A stretch of DNA of 64,000 nucleotides from Actinomycetospora sp. NBRC 106378 (GTDB taxonomy: Bacteria > Actinomycetota > Actinomycetes > Mycobacteriales > Pseudonocardiaceae). The position numbers and the translations under genes are program-made. Positions 25,429 through 32,991 of the stretch are shown piece after piece. The DNA lies in contig NZ_BSTT01000001.1 in assembly GCF_030269685.1 (NCBI RefSeq), forward strand, positions 620,001-684,000, read 5' to 3'. Within the stretch, counting starts at the first letter, position 1; each line of letters opens with the position of its first letter. The notes below the pieces were generated by a model, which was not told the origin of the DNA, made no database searches, and saw only the letters and a list, made by a program, of their open reading frames with translations.

Positions 25429-26754
25429 TCACCGCGCCCGCGCGCTGACCTCCGGGCTGCGGGGGCCGACCTGGTTCGCGTCGTTCGCGGCCGCGACCTG
25501 GTAGTACGCCGTGGCGCCCGCCGCGACCGAGGTGTCGCGCCACGCGCACTGGGCCGTACGACAGGTGAGGACCCCGAGCACCGTCTCCCGCCCCGGGGCG
25601 TTCCCGCGCAGGATCACGTACCGGTTCACCGGGCTGCCACCGGTCTGGGTCGGTGCCGTCCAGCGCAGCACGATCCCCCGGGTCGGGTCGGTCGTCGCGG
25701 TGACGCCGGTCGGTGCGCCGGGTGCCGTCGGGGCCGGGGCACTGGTGGTCGGCCTCGTCGTCGTGGTCGTCGTCGTGGGCGCCGCGGTGGTCGGCTTCGT
25801 GGTCGTCGTGGGAACCGTCGTCGTCGTGGTCGTGGTCGGGGCCGTCGTACTCGGAGCTGCCGTCGTGGTCGGAGCCGTGGTGGTGGTGGTGGTCGGGGCG
25901 GCCGTCGTCGTGGTCGGCGCGGGAGTCGTGGTCGGCGGGGCTCCGCAGACGAGGTCGCCGTCGAGGTTCCCGTCCGAGTACTGGGCGAGCACCGCCCTGG
26001 CGCCGGTGAAACTCGTCGCGCAGTTCTTCGAGGCCGCGTCGAGGGTGGAGAGCCCGGCGATCCACAGCGGTGCCGACTCGAGTGCCCGCTTCGGCGTGAA
26101 CGCCTTCGCCCAGCCGCTGCGGTAGGTGGCCGCGGTCGACGCGGTGAACCCGCCGGTGATCTGACCCCACTGGTAGCCCGTGGAGTAGATGCCGACCGTG
26201 CCGATCCCGCCGTTCGCGAGGGCGTCGAGCGCGCCCTGCAGCGAGGCCGCATTGGCCGCCGGGGTGCCATTCCAGCTGTTCGCGAGCTCGACGTCGAGCC
26301 ACCAGGTCCGCGCGGTCACCCCGCTACCGAGGGCGTTCCGGGCGATCCGCAGCGAGTCCTGGCCGCCGTGCCAGCCGTAGTTGTACGCGCACCCCGGATC
26401 GGAGGACGAGTTCCGGTCGGTGCACAGCACGGGGTCGCGCGTGCCGCTCTGCGACCAGTAGAACGTGGAGATCGCGCCGGGGTTGCCGGTGTTCACGTAG
26501 AGGTCCGCGCCGTTCGCCGTCCCCGCCGCCCACGCGTACTGCGTCGCCAGGCACGGGTTGGCGGTCGACACCTTCCCGCCGTTGACGCCCACGACGCCGA
26601 ACCGACCGGTCGTCGGGAGCGCGGTGCCGCACTGCGGGTAGGAGACGTCGTGCCCGACCGCCCCGGCCGGGGCGGAGACCGCCCAGGCCGCGGCGCCGCC
26701 ACCGACGGCGACGACCACGGCGAGCAGGAGGCTGAGCCAGACGCGGCGGGACAC
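25429..26754 (-). CDS. Secreted GH25-like (DUF1906) hydrolase with Thr-rich linker and FN3 domain
   Basis: A 441-residue preprotein. Signal peptide ~1-32 (MSRRVWLSLLLAVVVAVGGGAAAWAVSAPAGA). Catalytic-like TIM barrel ~34-270 (GHDVSYPQCG, WWLDVELANSW, VGIYSTGYQWGQITGG, PLWIAGLS, AVLAQYSDGNLDGDLVCG) resembling DUF1906/GH25 lysozyme folds. A ~75-residue linker of T, P and A repeats follows, then one fibronectin type III domain (APGAPTGVTATTDP...YYQVAAANDANQVGP). Probably acts on or binds the cell wall or another polysaccharide outside the cell; the substrate is unproven. The linker coding stretch (about 25700-25940) is a simple-sequence tract prone to length change. Confidence 0.8.
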   Translation of the reverse strand: MSRRVWLSLLLAVVVAVGGGAAAWAVSAPAGAVGHDVSYPQCGTALPTTGRFGVVGVNGGKVSTANPCLATQYAWAAGTANGADLYVNTGNPGAISTFYWSQSGTRDPVLCTDRNSSSDPGCAYNYGWHGGQDSLRIARNALGSGVTARTWWLDVELANSWNGTPAANAASLQGALDALANGGIGTVGIYSTGYQWGQITGGFTASTAATYRSGWAKAFTPKRALESAPLWIAGLSTLDAASKNCATSFTGARAVLAQYSDGNLDGDLVCGAPPTTTPAPTTTTAAPTTTTTTAPTTTAAPSTTAPTTTTTTTVPTTTTKPTTAAPTTTTTTTRPTTSAPAPTAPGAPTGVTATTDPTRGIVLRWTAPTQTGGSPVNRYVILRGNAPGRETVLGVLTCRTAQCAWRDTSVAAGATAYYQVAAANDANQVGPRSPEVSARAR

Positions 26755-26786
26755 GCTCCGATGTCGATCCCGCCGTCGAAACGGTT

Positions 26787-26804
26787 ACGGGGCCGTGACC
26801 CCGT
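26787..26804 (-). terminator. Weak hairpin after the acyl-CoA synthetase gene
   Basis: 6-bp arms ACGGGG / CCCCGT with a 6-nt loop, 12 bp beyond the stop of the minus-strand synthetase gene. No T-tract. Confidence 0.35.
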
Positions 26805-26816
26805 CCCTCGTCCGAG

Positions 26817-28388
26817 CTACTCGACCGGCTGCGACTCCCGTTCCCGCAGCACGTTCTTCTGGATCTTGCCGGTCGAGGTCTTGGGCAGGTCGCCGAAGAC
26901 GATCCGCTTCGGCGCCTTGAACCGGGCGAGGTGGGTGCGGACGTGCTCGACGAGCTCGTCCGGGTCGACCTCCTCGCGTGCGGTCACGTAGGCCACCGGG
27001 ATCTCGCCCCACCGCTCGTCGGGCACCCCGACCACGGCGGACTCGATCACCGCCGGGTGGCTGTCGAGCACCCGCTCGACCTCGACCGACGCGATGTTCT
27101 CGCCACCCGAGATGATCACGTCCTTGGAGCGGTCACGGATCTCGACGTAGCCGTCGGGGTGGACGACGCCGAGGTCCCCGGTGCGGAACCACCCGGCCGC
27201 GTCGACCGCCGCGGTGGCGGCCACGTCGCGGTAGTAGCCGAGCATCACGTCGTTGCCGCGGACCACCAGCTCACCGAGGGTCTCGCCGTCGGCGGGCACG
27301 TCGTGCCCGTCCTCGGCGATCACGCGCAGCCGCGCGGCCACCACGTTGCCCACGCCCTGCCGCGCCTGCAGACGCGCCCGCTCGTCGTCGTCGAGGTCGT
27401 CCCACTCGGGGTGCCAGTCGTTCACGACGGCGGGTCCGTAGGTCTCGGTGAGCCCGTAGAGGTGGGTGATGTCCATGCCGAGCTTCGTCATGCGCGACAG
27501 CAGCGTCGGCGACGGCGGGGCGCCCCCGGTCGCGACGGTGACCCGCTGGTCGAGCGGCGACGCGGTGGACCCGCCCGCGATCATCGTCAGGACCGTCGGG
27601 GCGGCGCAGAAGTGCGTGACGCCCTCGTCGCGCAGGAGGCGCCAGATCTCGTCCGGGTCGATCGCGCGCAGGCAGACGTGCGTCCCGCCGGCCGCGGTCA
27701 CGCCCCACGGGAAGCACCAGCCGTCGCAGTGGAACATCGGCAGCGTCCACAGGTACCGCGAGGCGGGCGCGAGCCGCAGGTGGAAGGCCATCGCGAGGGC
27801 CTGCAGGTAGGCGCCGCGGTGGTGGTACATCACGCCCTTGGGCAGGCCCGTGGTGCCCGAGGTGTAGTTGATGGCGAGGAGTCCGCGTTCGTCGGCGACC
27901 GGGACCACGCTCGGCGCGGCCCGCCCGAGGCGCTCCTCGTACTCGTCGCCCTCGACCAGCAGGGCGGCCCCGGTCCGCCCGGCGACCGTCTCCGCGATGT
28001 CCTCGAGCTCGCGGGTCGCGAGCAGCACCCGCGCCCCGGAGTGGCTGACGATGTGGGTCAGCTCGTCGGCCGAGAGCCGGGTGTTCAGCGGCACCAGCAC
28101 GCCGCCCGCGAACGGCACGCCGTGGTGGGCCTCGAGCATGACGTGGCTGTTCGTGGCGAGCGCGGCGACCCGGTCGCCGGGCGCGACGCCCAGCGCCCCG
28201 AGCGCCCCCGCGAGCCGTCGGGAACGCTCCGCGAACTGGGCATAGGTGAACCGGAGCTCGCCGTCGACGATGGCGGTGCGCTCGGCGAAGGCGTGCTCGG
28301 AGCGTTCGAGGAACGCGGTGGGCGTGAGCTCGGCGAACGTGAACGCCGCGGGCGGCGGAGTGTTCATCCTGATCGGTCCGGTGGTCAC
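26817..28388 (-). CDS. AMP-forming acyl-CoA synthetase (FadD-like)
   Basis: A 523-residue adenylate-forming enzyme: P-loop YTSGTTGLPKGVMYHHRGAY, HLYGLTETYGPAVV, GWFRTGDLGVVHPDGYVEIRDRSKDVIISGGENIAS, C-terminal Lys in KTSTGKIQKNVLRE. It activates a fatty or other carboxylic acid to the CoA thioester; chain length not readable. GTG at 28388 (TTGPIRMNTPPP follows) is preferred because GGAGG sits 6 nt upstream; the ATG at 28367 has no spaced box. Confidence 0.88.
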   Translation of the reverse strand: MTTGPIRMNTPPPAAFTFAELTPTAFLERSEHAFAERTAIVDGELRFTYAQFAERSRRLAGALGALGVAPGDRVAALATNSHVMLEAHHGVPFAGGVLVPLNTRLSADELTHIVSHSGARVLLATRELEDIAETVAGRTGAALLVEGDEYEERLGRAAPSVVPVADERGLLAINYTSGTTGLPKGVMYHHRGAYLQALAMAFHLRLAPASRYLWTLPMFHCDGWCFPWGVTAAGGTHVCLRAIDPDEIWRLLRDEGVTHFCAAPTVLTMIAGGSTASPLDQRVTVATGGAPPSPTLLSRMTKLGMDITHLYGLTETYGPAVVNDWHPEWDDLDDDERARLQARQGVGNVVAARLRVIAEDGHDVPADGETLGELVVRGNDVMLGYYRDVAATAAVDAAGWFRTGDLGVVHPDGYVEIRDRSKDVIISGGENIASVEVERVLDSHPAVIESAVVGVPDERWGEIPVAYVTAREEVDPDELVEHVRTHLARFKAPKRIVFGDLPKTSTGKIQKNVLRERESQPVE

Positions 28389-28437
28389 GGTGGTCCTCCC
28401 CGCGGCGGCAGTGCTCCGGACGCTGAGCGTAGGTGGT

Positions 28438-29256
28438 TCACGCCTGTTCGGCGCTGCACCACCACGTCGTCCGACTTCCCACGGTGCCCTTCTCCATGGG
28501 TGCGCCACACCGGGGACAGGTCTCGTCCTTCTTCCGGTGCGGGATGACCTCGCCGGTGTGCACCCCGCCGTGCTTGATCGCTTCGCGGGTCGCGTGTCGC
28601 AGGACGCGGCGCAGTTCGTCGAGCTGCTCGGTCGACAGCTCCCCCGACGGCGTGTGCGGGTCGAGCTTCGCCTCCCACAGCGTCTCGTCCGCGAGGAGGT
28701 TCCCGACGCCGGCGATCGCGCCCTGGTCGAGCAGCCGCGCCTTGATGGGGGCGGTGCCCTTCCCGATCCGCTCGCGGAACTCCTCGCGGGTGATCTCGTA
28801 GGCGTCCGGGCCGAGAACGTCCAGGTCGGGCTCCAGGCGGACGCGCCCGAGGCGGCGCTTGTCGAAGAGCTTGAAGGTGCCGCCGTCGTCGAAGAAGAAC
28901 GTCACCCGGTCCCACTCCGGCTTCTGCTTCTCCTCGGTGGACTTCTTCGGCAGCCCGCCCGCGTACTCGGAGTCGCGGGAGCCGTCGGGCCCGGTGATGC
29001 GGATGCGGCCGCCCATCCCGAGGTGCACGCCGAGGTTCGGCCCGGGCTCGCCGTCGGCGGTGACCGTCTCGCACCACATCGTCTTGCCGAGCCGCTTCGC
29101 CGCCGTCAGCCTCCCGCCGACGAGGGCCTTCGCGATCTCGCCGGGCTTGTGCGGGCGGCACACGTACTCGTCGGTGTCGTCGACGTCGGTGATGGTGCGG
29201 TCGAGCGCCTTCTCCAGGACCTGGCGGGCGCTCTCCACCTCGGGCAGCTCGGGCAC
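28438..29256 (-). CDS. Fpg/Nei-family DNA glycosylase/AP lyase
   Basis: A 272-residue base-excision enzyme. Catalytic Pro2-Glu3 (MPELPEVE), H2TH region with AIAGVGNLLADETLW, and intercalation/zinc finger ETCPRCGAPMEKGTVGSRTTWWCSAEQA. The finger has C-x2-C and one Cys, but the usual CPxCQ end is CSAEQ, so the fourth Cys is missing. It would remove oxidised bases. The middle contains a lysine-rich insert (LPKKSTEEKQKPEW). The subtype (8-oxoG versus oxidised pyrimidine) is not clear. Confidence 0.85.
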   Translation of the reverse strand: MPELPEVESARQVLEKALDRTITDVDDTDEYVCRPHKPGEIAKALVGGRLTAAKRLGKTMWCETVTADGEPGPNLGVHLGMGGRIRITGPDGSRDSEYAGGLPKKSTEEKQKPEWDRVTFFFDDGGTFKLFDKRRLGRVRLEPDLDVLGPDAYEITREEFRERIGKGTAPIKARLLDQGAIAGVGNLLADETLWEAKLDPHTPSGELSTEQLDELRRVLRHATREAIKHGGVHTGEVIPHRKKDETCPRCGAPMEKGTVGSRTTWWCSAEQA

Positions 29257-29284
29257 TCCTCGGTGATACCCCCGTCGCCGCAGC

Positions 29285-29977
29285 TCACGCCCGGCCGGCG
29301 AGTCCGTCCAGCAGGAGGTCGACGGTGAAGTCGAACCGGTCGTGCCCCTCGCCCGCGGTCAGCTCGGCCGCGTACCGGGAGACGTGGGGGAACCGGTCGG
29401 CGGGCAGGGCCTCGAACCGCGCGACCAGCTCTGACCGGTCACGCACCCAGGCGTCGTCGCGACCCACCACGGACCGCTCGAGGCAGTAGGCGGCGACGTA
29501 GAGCACGAGCGCGTCGGCGGTCCAGGCCGCGGCGCGCGGGACGACGTCGCCCGCGAGCAGGACCCCCAGCAGGCCCTCCTGGAGCCGGAGGACGGCGAGG
29601 TCGGTCGCGGCCATGGCGAGGGCGGCACGGGAGATGCCGGGGAAGCGCAGGTACTGGTCACGGAGCGCCGCGGCGAGGTCGTGGGCCTGCGCGCGCCACC
29701 GCGCGGGGTCTGGCTCCGGCGGGACGATCTCCGCGCACAGCCGGCCGATGAGCAGCTCGTCGAGGTCGGCCTTGTTGACGACGTGCGCGTACAGCGACGC
29801 GGGCCCCGTCCCGAGCGTCGTGGCCACCCGCCGCATGGTGAGGGCCTCGTAGCCCTCCTCGGCCACGATCCGCAGCGCGGTGTCGACGATGCGGTCCGGG
29901 GTGATGGGGGTGCGGACGGCCGGTGCCGGGTCGCCGACGGCCGCCTGGCGCGCGGCCCGTCGTTCTCGCGCGTTCAC
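29285..29977 (-). CDS. TetR/AcrR-family repressor of the divergent MFS pump
   Basis: A 230-residue TetR protein. HTH: RIVDTALRIVAEEGYEALTMRRVATTLGTGPASLYAHVVNKADLDELL. GTG at 29977 (NARERRAARQ follows) is chosen because the longer frame would put coding sequence across the operator; GTGGGGCC lies just upstream. It is divergent from an MFS exporter with a 50-bp intergenic region that carries a 19-bp palindrome, a classic repressor/pump pair. Confidence 0.85.
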   Translation of the reverse strand: MNARERRAARQAAVGDPAPAVRTPITPDRIVDTALRIVAEEGYEALTMRRVATTLGTGPASLYAHVVNKADLDELLIGRLCAEIVPPEPDPARWRAQAHDLAAALRDQYLRFPGISRAALAMAATDLAVLRLQEGLLGVLLAGDVVPRAAAWTADALVLYVAAYCLERSVVGRDDAWVRDRSELVARFEALPADRFPHVSRYAAELTAGEGHDRFDFTVDLLLDGLAGRA

Positions 29978-29994
29978 GGCCCCACTGTAGCTGG

Positions 29995-30013
29995 ACACGA
30001 ACAGCGTTCGTGT
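29995..30013. promoter_or_regulatory. TetR operator, primary site
   Basis: Perfect palindrome ACACGAAC-AGC-GTTCGTGT. A second, weaker site with the same half-site (GAAC-ACT-GTTC, 30017-30027) follows and abuts the MFS start codon. Larger symmetry GACACGAACA...TGTTCGTGTC joins the two. Confidence 0.75.
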
Positions 30014-30027
30014 GTAGAACACTGTTC

Positions 30028-31467
30028 GTGTCAGACGAACAGCAGTCGCTCCGGGGCGCCTGGCTCGCCCTCACCGGCCTCTCGGCGGTCTTCCTCGTCG
30101 AGATGCTCGACAACTCCGTGCTCACGGTCGCGCTGCCCACCATCGGGCGCGACCTCGCCGCCTCGACGGCCGGGCTGCAGTGGGTGACCGGCGCCTACTC
30201 GGTCGTCTTCGGCGGCCTCATGCTCGTGTTCGGCGCGGCCGCGGACCGCTTCGGTCGCCGCCGCCTGATGACCGTCGGCCTCGTCCTGCTCGGCCTCGCG
30301 AGCCTCGCCACCGCCGCCGTCACCACCGCGCCCGAGCTGGTGGCCGTGCGGGCGACGATGGGCGCGGCCGCGGCGATGACCGCCCCCGGCGCCGGCGCCC
30401 TCGCGTTCCGGCTGTTCGACGACGAGGGCCTGCGCGTCCGGGCCATCACCCTCATCTCGACGGTCGGTCTGGTCGGCCTCGCGATCGGCCCGACCCTCGG
30501 CGGCCTCGTCCTCGCCGTCGCGCCGTGGCAGGTACTGCTGCTGGTGAACGTGCCGGTCGCGGTGCTCGCGATCGTCGCCGTGCGCCGCGGCATCGCCGCC
30601 GACGACCCCGCCGACCTGCACCGCGTCCCGCTCGACCTCCCCGGCGCCGCGCTCGGCACCGCCACCGTCGTCCTCGCGCTCGTCGCGCCCACCCTGTTCG
30701 TCGAGTCCGGCGCGCGGTCCCCGTGGCCGTGGGTCGCGGCCACGGCCGCCGTCCTCGCGGCGGTCGGCTTCGTCGTCCGCCAGCGCGCGGCGCGCCACCC
30801 GCTGCTCGACCTGGGCCTCGTCGCCCGGCCGCTCGTCTCCGGCGGCCTCGCCTACAAGGCCGCCGCCGGGCTGGCGACGGCGGGCCTCGGCTACCTCGTC
30901 ACCCTCCAGCTGCAGTTCGCGTGGGGCTGGCCGCCCGCCGCGGCGGCGCTCGGGATGCTCCCGCAGGTCGCCGTGCTCCTCGCGACCGGTCCGCTCGTGA
31001 ACCCCCTCGTCCAGCGGGTCGGCATCCACCGCGCCGCCGGACTCGGCGCGGGTGCGATCGTCGTCGGCCTCGCCCTCTACACCGCCCTCGGCACCGCCAC
31101 CTACGTCGGCGTGGCCCTCGCCCTCGCCCTCGTCGCGGCCGGCCTCCGGGTCGCCGGCGTGGTCGCCATGGTCAACGTCCTGCAGGGCCTGCCCGCCAAC
31201 CGCACCACGATCGGCGCCGCACTCTCGGACACCGCCACCGAGATCACCTCCGGCACGGGCGTGGCCCTCGCCGGGACGGTCATCGCCGCCCTCTTCACCG
31301 GCACGATCACGGCGACCGCCTGGAGCCCGGCGCAGTCCGCGGAGTTCCACGGCGCCGCACTGCTCGCCGGCACCCTGCTGACCGTCCTCGCCGCCGCCAT
31401 GACCGGCTGGGCGATGCTCCGCACCCGACGCGTCGTGTCGCCGGAGCCGGTCGGCGCCGCGGCCTGA
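30028..31467 (+). CDS. DHA2-type MFS exporter (EmrB/QacA-like)
   Basis: A 479-residue, 14-TM exporter: VFLVEMLDNSVLTVALPTIGRDL, LMLVFGAAADRFGRRRLM (motif A), then GPTLGGLVLAVAPWQVLLLVNVPVAV (motif C). GTG at 30028 (SDEQQSLRGAW follows) lies 7 nt after a TGTAGAAC element, with no Shine-Dalgarno box, so the mRNA is probably leaderless and starts within the operator. Repressed by the divergent TetR, presumably induced by its export substrate, which is unknown. Confidence 0.87.
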   Translation: MSDEQQSLRGAWLALTGLSAVFLVEMLDNSVLTVALPTIGRDLAASTAGLQWVTGAYSVVFGGLMLVFGAAADRFGRRRLMTVGLVLLGLASLATAAVTTAPELVAVRATMGAAAAMTAPGAGALAFRLFDDEGLRVRAITLISTVGLVGLAIGPTLGGLVLAVAPWQVLLLVNVPVAVLAIVAVRRGIAADDPADLHRVPLDLPGAALGTATVVLALVAPTLFVESGARSPWPWVAATAAVLAAVGFVVRQRAARHPLLDLGLVARPLVSGGLAYKAAAGLATAGLGYLVTLQLQFAWGWPPAAAALGMLPQVAVLLATGPLVNPLVQRVGIHRAAGLGAGAIVVGLALYTALGTATYVGVALALALVAAGLRVAGVVAMVNVLQGLPANRTTIGAALSDTATEITSGTGVALAGTVIAALFTGTITATAWSPAQSAEFHGAALLAGTLLTVLAAAMTGWAMLRTRRVVSPEPVGAAA

Positions 31468-31469
31468 CC

Positions 31470-31508
31470 GTGGCGGTCTGCACGCGTCGGGTGCAAGCGG
31501 ACCGCCAC
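31470..31508 (+). terminator. Hairpin terminator after the MFS gene
   Basis: 12-bp stem (GTGGCGGTC(T)GC with one wobble pair) from 31470 to 31508, starting 2 nt past the MFS stop and separating it from the deaminase operon. Confidence 0.65.
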
Positions 31509-31583
31509 CGTCATCCGAACGTGTGACGCCTCCCCGTTCGGCCGACACTTAACGTCGATGTCACCTCCGGGAAGATCGGACAG

Positions 31584-32048
31584 ATGACGCTGCACCCCGT
31601 GCCTGACCCGTCCGAGATGCTCGCCGTCGCGCTCCGTGAGGCGCGCGCGGGCTACGAACAGGGCGGCGTGCCCGTGGGCGCCGCCCTCTTCGGTCCCGAC
31701 GGCGAACTGCTCGGCGCGGGCCACAACCGCCGCGTGCAGGACGGCGACCCCGCCACGCACGGCGAGACCGCGGCCTTCCGCGCGGCGGGCCGACGCCCCG
31801 ACTACGCGGGCACGACGATGGTCACCACGCTCTCGCCCTGCTTCTTCTGCGCCGGGCTGATCCGGCAGTTCCGCATCCCGCACCTGGTCGTCGGCGAGGC
31901 CCGCACCTTCGGCGGGCAGCACGCGTGGCTCGCCGAGCACGGCGTGTCGGTGACGGTGCTGGACGACCCGGAGTGCGCCGAGCTGATGAGCCGGTTCGAG
32001 TCCGAGCAGCCCGACACCTGGCTCGAGGACATCGGGGGGCCGGAGTGA
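31584..32048 (+). CDS. Yeast-type cytosine deaminase (CDA fold)
   Basis: A 154-residue zinc deaminase. Zinc motif His59-Gly-Glu61 and Pro85-Cys86-x2-Cys89 (HGETAAF; LSPCFFCAGL). The C-terminus, DTWLEDIGGPE, is like the FxxxxPxxWxEDIG end of fungal cytosine deaminase. It should convert cytosine to uracil, or 5-methylcytosine to thymine. It overlaps the next gene (GTGA) and is followed by a cytosine permease, which supports pyrimidine-base use. Confidence 0.85.
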   Translation: MTLHPVPDPSEMLAVALREARAGYEQGGVPVGAALFGPDGELLGAGHNRRVQDGDPATHGETAAFRAAGRRPDYAGTTMVTTLSPCFFCAGLIRQFRIPHLVVGEARTFGGQHAWLAEHGVSVTVLDDPECAELMSRFESEQPDTWLEDIGGPE

Positions 32049-32980
32049 TCCCGCTGGTCGACATCGCCGACGGGCCCACCGCCGCCGTCGGGAAGGCCCT
32101 CGACGAGGCCCTGCGGACCGCCGGGTTCGTGCTGGTCACGGGCCACGGTGTGCCGGACGGCGGACCGCGGGCGGCCCGGGCGGCGGCGCGCGCCTTCTTC
32201 GCCCTGCCGCCCGCGGTGAAGGCGCGGTACGCCGTGACCGTCGGCGGGCACGGCTACCTCGGACCGGGCGCCGAGGCCAACGCCGCGGCCGAGGGGGTGG
32301 CCGGGCCGCCGGACCTCAAGGAGTCGTGGACCGTCGGCGCCGACCGCCCGACCGGCGACCCGGAGATCGACGCGGTGTGGTTCGCCCCGAACGTGTGGCC
32401 CACCGAGGTCCCGGAGCTGCAGCGCGAGCTCGAGGCGCACATGACGCGGATGCGGACGGTCGCGGACCGGCTGCTCGAGATCGGCGCCGTCGGGCTCGGC
32501 CTGCCCGCCGACCACTTCACCCGCCACGCCCGGCACCCCAGCTACACCCTCAACGTCAACCGGTACCCGCCGCTGACCGAGGTCGGCCCACCCGGGGAGG
32601 ACCAGTTCCGCATCGGGCCGCACACCGACTTCGGCACGTTCACGGTGCTCGACCGCGAGCCCGGCGCGGGGGGCCTGCAGGTCGACATGGACGGCACGTG
32701 GGTCGACGCCCCGTACGTCGAGGGCGCCTTCACGATCAACGTCGGCGACCTGCTCTCCCGCTGGACCGGGGAGCGGTGGCGCTCGACCCGGCACCGCGTG
32801 CTGCCACCCCAGGCGAGCGCCCCCGACGAGGACCTCGTCAGCCTCGTCCACTTCCACGAGTTGGACCCGCACACCGTCGTCGAGTCCCTCGGCCCGCCCG
32901 TCGGGCACACCGCCGCGCCGCCCGTCCGGGCCGCGGACTACCTGGCGGACAAGCTCGCCGCCATCACCGTCAGCCCCTGA
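32045..32980 (+). CDS. IPNS-like 2-oxoglutarate/Fe(II) oxygenase
   Basis: A 311-residue double-stranded beta-helix enzyme. The iron facial triad is His193-x-Asp195...His250 (GPHTDFGTF; STRHRVLPP). The RxS motif that normally binds the 2OG carboxylate reads Leu264-Val-Ser266, so the Arg is missing or shifted. Fungal thymine-7-hydroxylase belongs to this family; with a cytosine deaminase upstream and a base permease downstream, oxidation of the thymine methyl group is a reasonable hypothesis. GTG start overlaps the deaminase stop. Confidence 0.8.
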   Translation: MIPLVDIADGPTAAVGKALDEALRTAGFVLVTGHGVPDGGPRAARAAARAFFALPPAVKARYAVTVGGHGYLGPGAEANAAAEGVAGPPDLKESWTVGADRPTGDPEIDAVWFAPNVWPTEVPELQRELEAHMTRMRTVADRLLEIGAVGLGLPADHFTRHARHPSYTLNVNRYPPLTEVGPPGEDQFRIGPHTDFGTFTVLDREPGAGGLQVDMDGTWVDAPYVEGAFTINVGDLLSRWTGERWRSTRHRVLPPQASAPDEDLVSLVHFHELDPHTVVESLGPPVGHTAAPPVRAADYLADKLAAITVSP

Positions 32981-32991
32981 GGGAGGCCGGA

